From NCBI GenBank assembly GCA_023426545.1, contig JAFAAN010000118.1, positions 1-64,000 on the forward strand: DNA of 64,000 nucleotides, written 5' to 3'. The translations under genes and the position numbers were made by a program. Positions within the stretch are counted from its first letter, which is position 1. Every line of letters begins with the position of its first letter. Below are positions 51,401 to 59,834 of the stretch, one piece after another. The notes under the pieces are model-generated. The model ran no database searches and was not told where the DNA came from. It saw nothing but the letters and a program-made list of their open reading frames with translations. The DNA is from Pseudomonadota bacterium. GTDB taxonomy: Bacteria; Myxococcota; Myxococcia; Myxococcales; Myxococcaceae.

Positions 51401-52193
51401 TCAGGTGGTCCGCCAGCAGCGCCGCCGGGGTGTTGCGCTTGAAGGGCAACCGGCGCGTGGTCAGGTAGTAGGCCATGACGCCCAGCGAGTAGAGGTCCGC
51501 GCGGCCGTCGATGCTCGCGCCGCGCTGCCACTCCGGCGCCAGGTACTCCAGCGTGCCCTTGAGCTTGCCCGGGCTGGGTGTGCCCAGCTGGTGCATCACC
51601 CCGAAGTCCATCAGCTTCACCGCGCCGGAGCGGGTGATGCGGACGTTGCTGGCCTTGATGTCACAGTGCACGTACAGCCGGGAGTGCAGGAAGGCCAGCA
51701 CCTGCGACATCTGGATGAGCACCCGGTACAGCGTGGGCGTGTCCAGCGGCGACTCGCGTCCCAGCGAGCTCAGGTCCTGCCCGTCCACCACCTCCATGGT
51801 GATGAAGCGGTTGCCGGCCTCCGTCATGCCCCAGTCGAAGACCTTCAGCGTCCCAGGGTGCTGGAGCTTCTTCATCGCGAAGAACTCGTGCCGGAACATC
51901 AGCACCAGCTCCTCCGTCTTCCCCGCCGTCAGGCCCGCGGGGACCTGCATCTCCTTGAGCGCCACCCGGCGGTGCTCGTGCAGGTCCGACGCCAGCCAGA
52001 TGCGGCCCATGCCGCCCTCGCCCAGCAAGCCCTCCACCCGGTAGCGCCCCGTCACCACCATGCCCACGGCCAGCGAGCGGCGCTCCCCGGCGCGCGCTCC
52101 CGGAAGGGTGATGGGCGTGCGGATGCGGTCCCCCCAGGAACTCGGAGGACGGCTGCGCTCGTCCAGGACGGCTGTCTTCTCCTCGTCGCTCAC
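48483..52193 (-). CDS. Ser/Thr protein kinase fused to AAA ATPase and helical repeats
   Basis: A 1,236-residue protein starting at GTG. The kinase domain (about 48-310) has GEGGMG, catalytic Lys80, the loop VHCDIKASN (175-183; Cys177 replaces the usual Arg), DFG 196-198 and APE 219-221. An AAA_16-type STAND ATPase follows, with GAPAGVGKT (360-368) and the Walker B region VLCFEDLQWAD near 470. The remainder (about 640-1236) is alpha-helical TPR-like repeats. Such PknB-like kinase-STAND-TPR proteins are expanded in myxobacteria and act as large signal integrators. Being non-RD, its activity need not depend on activation-loop phosphorylation. Confidence 0.9.
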   Translation of the reverse strand: MSDEEKTAVLDERSRPPSSWGDRIRTPITLPGARAGERRSLAVGMVVTGRYRVEGLLGEGGMGRIWLASDLHEHRRVALKEMQVPAGLTAGKTEELVLMFRHEFFAMKKLQHPGTLKVFDWGMTEAGNRFITMEVVDGQDLSSLGRESPLDTPTLYRVLIQMSQVLAFLHSRLYVHCDIKASNVRITRSGAVKLMDFGVMHQLGTPSPGKLKGTLEYLAPEWQRGASIDGRADLYSLGVMAYYLTTRRLPFKRNTPAALLADHLTRPPPKPSTICPVDPQLEEIILLLLAKDPRERFQNASELMEALCHASGVPMPEEPLSARSSYLHVPEVVGRAAELEALMNGLAEADWGQSRAVLIGAPAGVGKTRLLQEFELQAKLAELPFGRGQCRAEGQAPLTPIVQAVRGLVPLTPAEMMERLAPKLRQLLPGLTPDACEPHAVVGEEKLAFFGALAEWVQALGRRMTLVLCFEDLQWADSATLEVLNVLIRALYGTRGMVVGTFRSGELSRLSLAFQTVDEKITTRLDLEPLAVEHVRTLVELALPGLAVPEAFVRRLHETTGGNAFFATECLRALVEEGALTRVGGRWTTVEGLDTRPLPASIHDAVLARLGSAPADQVSLLRRLAPAGRSLELPMLRALAELPESELFAVLDGIVERQFLQEVEGRYVFTHDTVHQAVYDSTPEDERRVAHGRVALALQTLHSSRPELSRTVGWHYLRSSEPELAIGPLLDAGRAAIEAQALLEATLLLKEAAALLEAAPDFPGRDRLLLRIWVTMVEVGYSSDPPTSLVFAQKLSAHWTATVDLVEGREQAVAALEAACAAPEPERPASLRALFREREADAFSASSDVFWKQAELRILQAMALASVGRTEALAELLARVRDEQPEVSPYRAATLLAPAQLCAYTGRFAGVLETQYEQLGRLRGLREAMGRLPRRLAWALGMGGYMMNLNLALRGEPLDAQALRDGYAAAEAHGFTDVRGFHLFSVVTRAAFTGDGAAFVPAFTEKTELVRRLGNPRLMERNLALFTPPYYLERGEHEHVAAVVARAEALARVLPEDRWLQCHLRVYQACRDVLFEDAAAARQSLPVALAAAREAGIRMETLLRVYQSRFEREQGNLVAAQDAAEAALVRATDPVLANPWDEILSRRALAALLPGEEGLLHLRRALALAELTGNVLQVGLVRLALAERARDPEAAVGALEAAEAAFTDARASSLLALASSLRGALQRRAGEHRQSA

Positions 52194-52579
52194 GAAGGGG
52201 AACCGGCGGGGTCAGCGAAATACAGAAGTTAAAGGGATATCACGTTTCCACGCGGCGGGCACACATCATCGGTGCCAGACCGGCGTTGAGTGGAGCACCG
52301 CAGGCCGGCCGCGAGACGACAAGGAGCGGACAGCGGATGCCCCGGCCGGACGGCTGCCGGGCGGCCCTGCCGCATCGCAGCGCCCACGGCGGACCTCGCC
52401 GGGGTGGTGACGCGGCTCTCGCGCGGCGGACCGGCGCTGGCCCGGCAGGCCCCGCCCCCGCCTCGCGAGCCCCCTCTCCCGCCGACGCGGCCCGCGCCGG
52501 TTGCCCGGGGCCAGGCGGGCTCCGAACTTGTGCCGGACAGGGCGCGGTGGACGCCCACCCTACCCACGGAGATGGCACC
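52194..52579. other. Intergenic region, nothing recognised apart from probable promoter
   Basis: A 386-bp space. The first 60 bp, next to the kinase GTG, are relatively AT-rich and probably hold its promoter on the minus strand. The rest is very GC-rich, with long open frames in several directions but no similarity I recognise. A plus-strand frame runs from 52290 through to the response regulator, but only its last part looks like protein. Confidence 0.4.
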
Positions 52580-52912
52580 ATGGCCGGCAAGAAGGACACG
52601 GGCTCCCGCGACGAGCGGCCCCGGGACATTGGCGACGACCAGCAGGCCGGCTTCCACGCCGGAGAGAACTTCCAGGCTCGCGACCGGGGCCAGGTCGAGG
52701 ACGCGCAGGACCGCGGCTCGGCGGACGTGTCGCGGCGGCTGGCGCGCGAGGCAGGCGCCACGCCCACCGCCGACACGGCCTGGGAGTCGCGCGTGGAGCG
52801 CGGCGAGGAGTGGACGTCCCAGGAGGTTCCGAAGCGAGAGGCGCGCGGCGACGAGGAGCCAGACTCCACCGTCTCGCGTCGGGGCCTCGTCCATCCGCCT
52901 CCCGAGGAGTAG
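52580..52912 (+). CDS. Small hydrophilic hypothetical protein
   Basis: A 110-residue, strongly charged, probably disordered protein (AGKKDTGSRDERPRDIGDD, AGFHAGENFQARDRGQ, ESRVERGEEWTSQEVPKR). It is rich in Arg, Asp, Glu and Gly with no hydrophobic core. Such stress- or stationary-phase-type small proteins are common, but no family is recognised. ATG 52580 is chosen because composition changes from random to biased exactly there. Confidence 0.5.
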   Translation: MAGKKDTGSRDERPRDIGDDQQAGFHAGENFQARDRGQVEDAQDRGSADVSRRLAREAGATPTADTAWESRVERGEEWTSQEVPKREARGDEEPDSTVSRRGLVHPPPEE

Positions 52913-53057
52913 CCCCGCGCGGCGCCACCTCCACCCCAGGGGTGGAAGCCACCCCCTCTTGCCCTGGCTGCCGCGTGAGGTGATGCTGGGGCCTTTCCAG
53001 GGAGAAGGGGCATACCGGGTACCGCCGGGCGGCTGCCTCCCTGAGAGTCGGGGTTTC

Positions 53058-53471
53058 GTGAAGCCGAAGGTCCTCATCGTCGAGAACTCGTGGACGATGC
53101 GGGAGACGCTCCGTCTCCTGCTCTCCGGAGACTTCGACTGCACCACGGCGGCCGACGGCGAGTCGGGCCTCCAGCAGGCCCTGGCCCACCCTCCAGACGT
53201 GCTCCTCTCCGACGTGAACATGGACGGGATGGACGGCTACGCGCTGTGCGGCCGGTTCCGCGCCGAGCCCACGCTCGGGCACATCCCCGTCGTCTTCGTC
53301 AGCGGCTACGCGCCTCGCATGGACGGGCCGCCGGACCAGCCCGTGCCGGATGCGTACCTCGTCAAGCCGGTGAAGCCGCCCGTGCTCATCGCCCAGATTC
53401 ACGCGCTGCTGCGGCGGGCGGGCGCTGCCGCCCCGTCCGCGCCCACCACGCAGCCCGCCTGGAGGCGCTGA
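53058..53471 (+). CDS. Single-domain response regulator
   Basis: A 137-residue CheY-like receiver. VLIVENSWTMRETLRLLL gives the acidic start, with Glu-Asn instead of the usual Asp pair. The phosphoacceptor is LLSDVNMDGMDG, the switch Ser lies in VVFVSGYA, and the Lys in AYLVKPVKP. No output domain; a short Pro/Ala tail follows. Start at GTG 53058 fits the receiver start; an in-frame ATG at 52983 would add 25 residues of non-conserved sequence. No histidine kinase is next to it. Confidence 0.85.
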   Translation: MKPKVLIVENSWTMRETLRLLLSGDFDCTTAADGESGLQQALAHPPDVLLSDVNMDGMDGYALCGRFRAEPTLGHIPVVFVSGYAPRMDGPPDQPVPDAYLVKPVKPPVLIAQIHALLRRAGAAAPSAPTTQPAWRR

Positions 53472-53636
53472 GCCTCCGCGCCGGGACCGCCGCCCATCGA
53501 CGCCCGCGCTTCACTCGCCGCGAACGAGCGGGCGACACCGCGCCAGTCCGCCTCGGCGGCGGGAGGAGATGACCCGCGCCCGACCGTTGTCCCTGGAGAG
53601 CCACCGCGCATGGGTGGCGAGAAAGGCGGTGCGGCA

Positions 53637-54047
53637 ATGATTCAACTCAAGCGGGCGTACGACGCCGCGAGCAACAAGGACGGAAGGCGCTTCCTGGTGG
53701 AACGCCTGTGGCCCCGGGGGGTTCGCAAGACAGCGCTTCCCCTGGATGGGTGGCTGAAGGACGTCGCGCCCAGCACGGAGCTGCGGAAGTGGTTTGGCCA
53801 TGACCCGTCGCGCTGGTCCGAGTTCCGCCGCCGATATGCGGCCGAGCTCGCGGCCCATCCTTCGGCATGGCAGCCCATCCTCGAGGCCGCCCGCCGCGGC
53901 ACGGTGACGCTCGTCTACAGCTCCCGCGACACCGAGCACAACAACGCGGCCGCCTTGCAGGAGTTCCTCGAAAGCGAGCGGGGTGCCTCGCCGTCGAAGG
54001 CGACGCGCGCGCCGCGGCGCAGCCCGGCGCGCACACATCACTCCTGA
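53637..54047 (+). CDS. DUF488-family protein
   Basis: A 136-residue protein. IQLKRAYDAASNKDGRRFLVERLWPRGVRK followed by DGWLKDVAPSTELRKWFGHDPSRW and VTLVYSSRDTEHNNAAAL are the DUF488 signature blocks (YeaO-like). The function of the family is not established. ATG 53637 is used; nine codons upstream in frame are not conserved. A basic Ala/Arg/Ser tail extends the C-terminus. Confidence 0.85.
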   Translation: MIQLKRAYDAASNKDGRRFLVERLWPRGVRKTALPLDGWLKDVAPSTELRKWFGHDPSRWSEFRRRYAAELAAHPSAWQPILEAARRGTVTLVYSSRDTEHNNAAALQEFLESERGASPSKATRAPRRSPARTHHS

Positions 54048-54210
54048 CGTGTGCTCGCGCGCCGCGTCACCGTGCCTGGACAGGCCGTGAGGCCAGGGAA
54101 TTGTCCGAAACCACAAGGGTTCACTGGAGGTTGCGTCACCTTCCACGCTTCCCCAGCAGGGCCGCTTGGCTATGCTGCGCGCCCTTCGTTTCCGCCCGAG
54201 GTGAATCCGC

Positions 54211-55866
54211 GTGATCAACGCCCATACCCGCGTCCCGCCGCCGAAGAACGAGCCTGTCCTCTCCTATGCGCCCGGTGCGCCCGAGCGCCGTGAGCTCCAG
54301 GCCACGCTGAAGCGCATGGCCGGTGAGCAGCTCGACATCCCCGTCATCATCGGCGGCAAGCACATCCGCACCGGCAAGACGGACACGGTGCGCATGCCGC
54401 ACGACCACTCGCACGTGCTGGCCACCTTGCACGAGGCCGACGCCAGCCACGTGGAGCAGGCCATCCAGGCCGCCATGTCCGTCAAGGAAGAGTGGGCGCG
54501 CATGCCCTTCCAGTCACGCGCCGCCATCTTCCTGCGCGCCGCGGAGCTGCTGGCCTCGCGCTACCGCCCCATCCTCAACGCCGCCACCATGCTGGGGCAG
54601 TCCAAGACGGCCCACCAGGCGGAGATCGACGCCGCGTGCGAGGCGGTGGACTTCCTGCGCTACAACGTCCACTTCACCGAGCAGATCCTGGGCTGGCAGC
54701 CCGAGGCCGCGCCGCAGACGTGGAACATGACGGACTACCGCCCGCTGGACGGGTTCGTCTTCGCGGTGGCGCCTTTCAACTTCACGGCCATTGCCCTCAA
54801 CTTGGCCACCGCGCCGGCGATGATGGGCAACGTGGTGCTCTTCAAGCCGTCGTCCACCGCGGCCCTGAGCGCCTGGTACATCATGGAGCTGCTGCGCGAG
54901 GCCGGCCTGCCCGACGGCGTCATCAACATGCTGCCGGGTGACGGCCCCACGGTGGGCAATCCGGTGATGGCCAGCCCGCACCTGGGCGGCATCCACTTCA
55001 CCGGCTCGACGCCGACGTTCAACGCCATGTGGCGCACGGTGGGCGAGAACATCTCCCGCTACAAGCAGTACCCCCGCATCGTCGGTGAGACGGGCGGCAA
55101 GGACTTCATCGTCGCCCACCCGTCGGCGGCGGACGACCTGGAGGCGCTCGCGGTGGCCATCGTCCGCGGCGGCTTCGAGTACCAGGGCCAGAAGTGCTCC
55201 GCCGCCAGCCGCGTCTTCGTCCCCGAGTCCCTGTGGCCCAAGCTGAAGCCGCGCCTCCAGGCGCTCATCAGCGAGATTCGCATGGGCGACGTGTCGGACT
55301 TCAGCAACTTCATGGGCGCCGTCATCGACGAGAAGTCCTTCAACAAGGTCTCCTCGTACATCGACCTCGCCAAGAACGACAGCGGCGCCACCATCGTCGC
55401 CGGCGGCGACACGGACCGGAAGCAGGGCTGGTTCGTGAAGCCCACGGTGGTGCAGCTCGACAACCCCACGCACCGCATCCTCCGTGAGGAGATCTTCGCG
55501 CCGCTGGTGGGCGTGAACGTCTACCCGGATGCGAAGTACGAGGAGACGCTGCGCGAGGTCGATCAGGCCGCCGCCTACGCCCTCACCGGCGCCGTGTTCG
55601 CGCGCGACCGGAAGGCCATCGACACGGCGCTGCGCGAGCTGCGCCATGCGGCGGGCAACTTCTACATCAACGACAAGCCCACCGGCGCGGTGGTGGGCCA
55701 GCAGCCCTTCGGTGGTGGCCGGGCGTCCGGCACCAACGACAAGGCGGGCTCGGCCCTCAACATGGTGCGGTGGACCAGCCCCCGCACCATCAAGGAGACC
55801 TTCGTTCCGGCCGTGAAGGTGGCCTACCCCTTCATGGACAGCGACCCGAACGAGGGCGCCCTCTGA
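54211..55866 (+). CDS. pruA: L-glutamate gamma-semialdehyde (1-pyrroline-5-carboxylate) dehydrogenase
   Basis: A 551-residue aldehyde dehydrogenase, starting at GTG 54211. FAVAPFNFTAIALNL, VVLFKPSS, FTGSTPTF, the general-base region VGETGGKDF and catalytic Cys in YQGQKCSAASR are all present. FFGGG-type C-terminal block: QQPFGGGRASGTND. Length and PFNF mark the single-function P5C dehydrogenase that oxidises glutamate semialdehyde to glutamate with NAD+, the last step of proline and arginine use. A proline dehydrogenase gene is not adjacent. The epimerase gene starts 7 nt after it. Confidence 0.94.
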   Translation: MINAHTRVPPPKNEPVLSYAPGAPERRELQATLKRMAGEQLDIPVIIGGKHIRTGKTDTVRMPHDHSHVLATLHEADASHVEQAIQAAMSVKEEWARMPFQSRAAIFLRAAELLASRYRPILNAATMLGQSKTAHQAEIDAACEAVDFLRYNVHFTEQILGWQPEAAPQTWNMTDYRPLDGFVFAVAPFNFTAIALNLATAPAMMGNVVLFKPSSTAALSAWYIMELLREAGLPDGVINMLPGDGPTVGNPVMASPHLGGIHFTGSTPTFNAMWRTVGENISRYKQYPRIVGETGGKDFIVAHPSAADDLEALAVAIVRGGFEYQGQKCSAASRVFVPESLWPKLKPRLQALISEIRMGDVSDFSNFMGAVIDEKSFNKVSSYIDLAKNDSGATIVAGGDTDRKQGWFVKPTVVQLDNPTHRILREEIFAPLVGVNVYPDAKYEETLREVDQAAAYALTGAVFARDRKAIDTALRELRHAAGNFYINDKPTGAVVGQQPFGGGRASGTNDKAGSALNMVRWTSPRTIKETFVPAVKVAYPFMDSDPNEGAL

Positions 55867-55873
55867 GGCAGCC

Positions 55874-56722
55874 ATGAACGGTCCGTTCCCCGGCATCGCG
55901 GGCCTGGACACGTACGCGCTGGAGGACGGCGGGTGCCGCGTGGAGGTCATCCCTTCACGCGGTGCCATCGTCACCCGGATGCGCTTGGACGGTGACGAGT
56001 TGCTGTACCTCGACGAGGCCACGGTCGCGGACCCGGCGAAGAACGTGCGCGGGGGCATCCCCGTGCTCTTCCCCATCGCCGGGCCGCTGCCGGGGGACAC
56101 CTACTCCGTGGACGGTCAGCCGTACACGCTGCCGCAGCACGGCTTCGCGAGGAAGCTGCCGTGGCGAGTGCTCCAGGCGGAAGCCGCGCGGCTCGCCGTG
56201 GGGCTGACCGCCAGTGAGGAGACGCTGCGCCACTTCCCGTGGCGGTTCGATGCGCGGCTGACCTTCTCCCTCGCGGGCCGCCGGCTGACGCTGGACTTCG
56301 AGGTGGAGAACCACGACTCGCGGCCGATGCCGCTGCACCTGGGCGTCCACCCGTACTTCCACGTGCCGGATGCGGCGAAGGCGCAAGCGGGCGTGGAGAC
56401 GGATGCCACGCGGGCGTGGGACAACCAGCGTAAGCAGGACGTGGCGTTCTCCGGACTGGCGCTCACCGAGGCCGAGGTGGACCTCCACCTGAAGGACCAC
56501 TCCAAGCCGGGCACGACGCTGGAGCGGGGACCAGGGCTCGACCCCATCCGCCTGTCGTGGAGCCCGGAGTACCGCGTGCTCGTCGTCTGGACGCTGCGCG
56601 GGAAGGACTTCGTCTGCGTGGAGCCCTGGACGGCCCCGGTGGGCGCACTGGCCACGGGCGAAGGCTTGATGCACGTGCAGGCCGGAGCGCGGGTGTCGCT
56701 TCGCTTCGACATCCAGGGTTGA
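55874..56722 (+). CDS. Aldose 1-epimerase family protein
   Basis: A 282-residue beta-sandwich epimerase. LPQHGFARKLPW carries one active-site His, LHLGVHPYFHVP the second, and the C-terminal VEPWTAPVGAL the Glu. The arrangement with QHGFAR fits the hexose-6-phosphate mutarotase-like branch (YeaD) as well as plain aldose 1-epimerase. Likely cytoplasmic, as no leader is seen. It follows pruA by 7 nt and is probably in the same transcript, although the pathways are unrelated. Confidence 0.88.
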   Translation: MNGPFPGIAGLDTYALEDGGCRVEVIPSRGAIVTRMRLDGDELLYLDEATVADPAKNVRGGIPVLFPIAGPLPGDTYSVDGQPYTLPQHGFARKLPWRVLQAEAARLAVGLTASEETLRHFPWRFDARLTFSLAGRRLTLDFEVENHDSRPMPLHLGVHPYFHVPDAAKAQAGVETDATRAWDNQRKQDVAFSGLALTEAEVDLHLKDHSKPGTTLERGPGLDPIRLSWSPEYRVLVVWTLRGKDFVCVEPWTAPVGALATGEGLMHVQAGARVSLRFDIQG

Positions 56723-56759
56723 CGCAGCCCACTCCATCCACGGACGCGGATGCGTGGCT

Positions 56760-57671
56760 TCAACCGGCCTTCGCCAGCGCGAGCAGCTCGCCCCGGAGCC
56801 AGCGGTTGCGGGGGTCCGCCTCCGCCTTTCGGTGCCAGTAGACATGCAGCTCCAGCGGGGGCAGCGACAGCGGCATCGGCAGCAGGTGGTTGCCCAGCAG
56901 CGCATGCAACGCCGTCGCGCGCCGCCGGGGCATCGTCAGCAGCAGGTCCGAGCCCGCGACGAGCTGGAACGCGGCCTCGTAGTGCTGGCAGCGCACGACG
57001 ACCTCGCGTTGGTAGCCGAGCCTGCTGAGCACGAGGTCCTCCACGGCCAGCCCGGTACGGCGCGAGGACACGGTGACGTGCCGGGCCGCCATATACTTCG
57101 CCACGTCCAGTCTGCGCCTGCGCTGGCTCACCACGCAGAAGGTGTCCTTCAGCAACGACGCCCGCTTCAGGTCCGCGCCCATCTGCTGCTCCACGTCGAT
57201 GGAGAGGTCGAGCCGCCCGGAGGCGAGGTCCCGCTCCAAGCGCGCCCTGTCCAGCCGGACGCTGGAGATTCGAATCTGCGGCGCCTGTTCTCGCAGGCGC
57301 GCGACGAGCAGCGGCAGAATCGACGGCTCCAGCACGTCGTTCATCGCCACCGTGAAGTGGCCCACGTCCCGGCGAGGGTCGAAGCCACGGCGACGGTGGA
57401 CCGCCTGCTCGAACAGGGCGAGCGCCTCGCGAATCTCCGGCGCCAGCCGCTCCGCGAACGCGGTGGGCGCCACGCCCCGGCCCTCCCGGACGAACAGCGG
57501 CTCCCCCAACTGCTCACGCAGGCGAGCCAGCGCATGGCTCACGGCCGACTGGCTGAGGAAGAGGACCTCCGCCGCCCGGGTCAGGTTCCGCTCCCGGAGC
57601 ACCACGTCGAACACTCGGAAGAGGTTGAGGTCGAGCCTCGCCAGCCGCCCGGAATCCTGAACAGGGTTCAT
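56760..57671 (-). CDS. LysR-family transcriptional regulator
   Basis: A 303-residue LTTR. Winged helix-turn-helix: LDLNLFRVFDVVLRERNLTRAAEVLFLSQSAVSHALARLREQLGEPLF (residues about 13-60 in pieces), then the type 2 periplasmic-binding-like effector domain with KDTFCVVSQRRRRLD and a C-terminal LELHVYWH segment. ATG 57671 is chosen over a longer frame starting at 57779, which would overlap the divergent promoter. It is transcribed away from the acyl-CoA dehydrogenase operon (80 bp between starts), so it probably regulates that operon. Confidence 0.92.
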   Translation of the reverse strand: MNPVQDSGRLARLDLNLFRVFDVVLRERNLTRAAEVLFLSQSAVSHALARLREQLGEPLFVREGRGVAPTAFAERLAPEIREALALFEQAVHRRRGFDPRRDVGHFTVAMNDVLEPSILPLLVARLREQAPQIRISSVRLDRARLERDLASGRLDLSIDVEQQMGADLKRASLLKDTFCVVSQRRRRLDVAKYMAARHVTVSSRRTGLAVEDLVLSRLGYQREVVVRCQHYEAAFQLVAGSDLLLTMPRRRATALHALLGNHLLPMPLSLPPLELHVYWHRKAEADPRNRWLRGELLALAKAG

Positions 57672-57750
57672 GGATACACATGACCAACATTCACTGGATG
57701 CATCAAGGCCGCGTCCGCAGGATGAAGGCGCATCGAAAGGAGGCCGTGCG

Positions 57751-58986
57751 ATGGACTTCGAGCCGAGTGAGCGAGGCAAGGACTACCTGGAGCGCGTGAA
57801 GCGCTTCATGCGCGAGCACATCCTGCCGGCGGAGGCCCGCTACCACGAGGAGCTCCGCGCCACCGCCCAGGGCGGCGACTGGAGGACCTGGCGCGTGCCC
57901 CCCGTCATGGAGGAGCTGAAGGCCAGGGCGAAGGCCCAGGGCCTGTGGAACCTGTTCCTCCCCGACGCGAAGCTCGGCGCCGGGCTCAGCACGCTGGAAT
58001 ACGCGCCCATCGCCGAGGAGACCGGCCGCAGCTTCATCGCCCCCGAGGTCTTCAATTGCAGCGCCCCGGACACCGGCAACATGGAGGTGCTCTGGAAGTA
58101 CGGCTCCGAGGCGCAGCAGGAGCGCTGGCTGAAGCCGCTGCTCGCCGGGGACATCCGCTCCGTGTTCTGCATGACGGAGCCGGACGTGGCCTCTTCGGAC
58201 GCCACCAACATGGCGGCCACCGCCATCGTCGACGGCGACGAGGTCGTCCTCAACGGCAGCAAGTGGTGGTCCAGCGGGCTGGGGCACCCGAACGCGAAGG
58301 TGACCATCTTCATGGCCCGCACGCCCGACACGGGCGGCGACCGGCACCACCAGCACTCCATGGTGCTGGTGCCGCTGGACGCCCCGGGGGTGAGCATCCG
58401 CCGCATGCTGCCCGTGTACGGCGACTACGACGCGCCCCACGGCCACGGAGAGGTCCACTTCGACAACGTGCGCGTGCCGCGCGACAACGTCATCGCCGGA
58501 CCGGGGATGGGCTTCGAGATTGCCCAGGGCCGGCTCGGGCCGGGGCGCATCCACCACTGCATGCGTTGCATCGGCGCGGCCGAGCGGGCGCTGGAGCTGA
58601 TGATTGACCGGGGCATGAAGCGCACCGCGTTCGGCAAGCCGCTGCTCAACCTGGGAGGCAACCGCGAGAAGGTGGCCGAGGCCCGCATCGCCATCGACCA
58701 GGCTCGCCTGTTGACGCTGTACGCGGCGTGGAAGATGGACCAGGTGGGGGCGCTCGGGGCCATGACGGAGATTTCCGCCATCAAGGTCGTCGCGCCGAAT
58801 GTCCTCCAGAAGGTGGTGGACGACGCCATCCAGCTTCACGGCGGCGCCGGGGTGTCCCAGGATACGCCGCTGGCGGGCTTCTTCGCCCAGGCGCGCAGCC
58901 TTCGCCTGGCGGATGGGCCGGACGAAGTACACAAGGGACTCATCGCCCGCATCGAGCTGTCGAAGCGGGGCTTCTCCCGGAGCTGA
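57751..58986 (+). CDS. Acyl-CoA dehydrogenase (ACAD10/11-like)
   Basis: A 411-residue flavoenzyme. AEETGRSFIAPEVFN, CMTEPDVASSDATNM (FAD contact), KWWSSGLGHPNAK, AFGKPLLNLGGNREKVAEARI, and IQLHGGAGVSQDTPLA at the C-terminal helix. These match the ACAD10/ACAD11 subgroup rather than short-chain enzymes. AAAGGAGG lies 8 nt before ATG 57751. First gene of an operon with an SDR, an APH-like kinase and a histidine phosphatase. In vertebrates the dehydrogenase and APH domains are fused in one protein. Confidence 0.93.
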   Translation: MDFEPSERGKDYLERVKRFMREHILPAEARYHEELRATAQGGDWRTWRVPPVMEELKARAKAQGLWNLFLPDAKLGAGLSTLEYAPIAEETGRSFIAPEVFNCSAPDTGNMEVLWKYGSEAQQERWLKPLLAGDIRSVFCMTEPDVASSDATNMAATAIVDGDEVVLNGSKWWSSGLGHPNAKVTIFMARTPDTGGDRHHQHSMVLVPLDAPGVSIRRMLPVYGDYDAPHGHGEVHFDNVRVPRDNVIAGPGMGFEIAQGRLGPGRIHHCMRCIGAAERALELMIDRGMKRTAFGKPLLNLGGNREKVAEARIAIDQARLLTLYAAWKMDQVGALGAMTEISAIKVVAPNVLQKVVDDAIQLHGGAGVSQDTPLAGFFAQARSLRLADGPDEVHKGLIARIELSKRGFSRS

Positions 58987-58991
58987 TTGCC

Positions 58992-59807
58992 ATGGCCAAT
59001 CAACGCATCTTCATCACCGGCGGTGCCAGCGGCCTCGGCAGGGCCATTGCCCTGCGCTTCGCTCGCGCGGGCTGGAAGGTCTGCATCGGCGACGTCAACG
59101 ACGCCCGTGGCGAGGAGACGCTCAGGGAGCTGTCCGTCATGGCTCCTCGGGCCCACTACCAGCGCTGTGACGTCCGGCGCGAGGAGGACCTCCAGGCCGC
59201 GCTGGGCTGGCTCACGTCCCAGTGGGGCGGCGTGGACGTGATGGTCAACAACGCCGGCGTCGCGCAGGCGGGCGCCATCGAGGACGTGCCGCTCGATGAC
59301 TGGCAGTGGATCATCGACATCAACCTGCTGGGCGTCGTGCGGGGATGCAAGGTCTTCACTCCCACCTTCAAGCAGCAGGGCCGCGGCCACTTCGTCAACG
59401 TCGCGTCCATGGCGGGCCTGCTCGATGTACCGCTGATGAGCAGCTACAACGCGACCAAGGCCGCGGTCGTGTCGCTGTCGGAGACGCTGCACAACGAGCT
59501 GGCGGAGCACGGCATTGGCGTCAGCGTCGTGTGCCCGTCCTTCTTCAAGACGAACCTGGGCGACTCGCTGCGCACCACGGACCCGCGGCTGGGCGTCACC
59601 ATGGCGCGGCTGCTCGAACGCTCGGCCATCACCGCGGATGACATCGCCAACGACGTCTTCACCTCGGTGGCCCAGCGCGAGTTCTACGTCCTGCCCCACG
59701 CGGACGGCCGCAGGGCGTGGAGGATGAAGCGCCTGCTGCCGCGCGAGCTCTATGCGTGGGTCCTGCGCCGGAACACACGGGGCATGCGCCCCGGCTCGCG
59801 TCCGTAG
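58992..59807 (+). CDS. SDR-family oxidoreductase
   Basis: A 271-residue short-chain dehydrogenase. Nucleotide loop ITGGASGLGRAIA, NNAGVAQAG, the Ser in VNVASMAGL and the catalytic YxxxK in SSYNATKAAV are present. It starts 5 nt after the dehydrogenase stop. The substrate is unknown; in this operon it may oxidise a hydroxyacyl intermediate. The C-terminal basic RRAWRMKRLLPRELYAWVLRR segment could associate with membranes. Confidence 0.9.
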   Translation: MANQRIFITGGASGLGRAIALRFARAGWKVCIGDVNDARGEETLRELSVMAPRAHYQRCDVRREEDLQAALGWLTSQWGGVDVMVNNAGVAQAGAIEDVPLDDWQWIIDINLLGVVRGCKVFTPTFKQQGRGHFVNVASMAGLLDVPLMSSYNATKAAVVSLSETLHNELAEHGIGVSVVCPSFFKTNLGDSLRTTDPRLGVTMARLLERSAITADDIANDVFTSVAQREFYVLPHADGRRAWRMKRLLPRELYAWVLRRNTRGMRPGSRP

Positions 59808-59834
59808 CCCCGCCGAGGAAGAGGAGGCCCACCC

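Noticed and set aside
52290..53057. Long N-terminal extension of the response regulator
   Set aside because: The frame is open, but the first 256 codons are Pro/Arg/Ala-rich, overlap the small gene at 52580 and have no recognisable fold.
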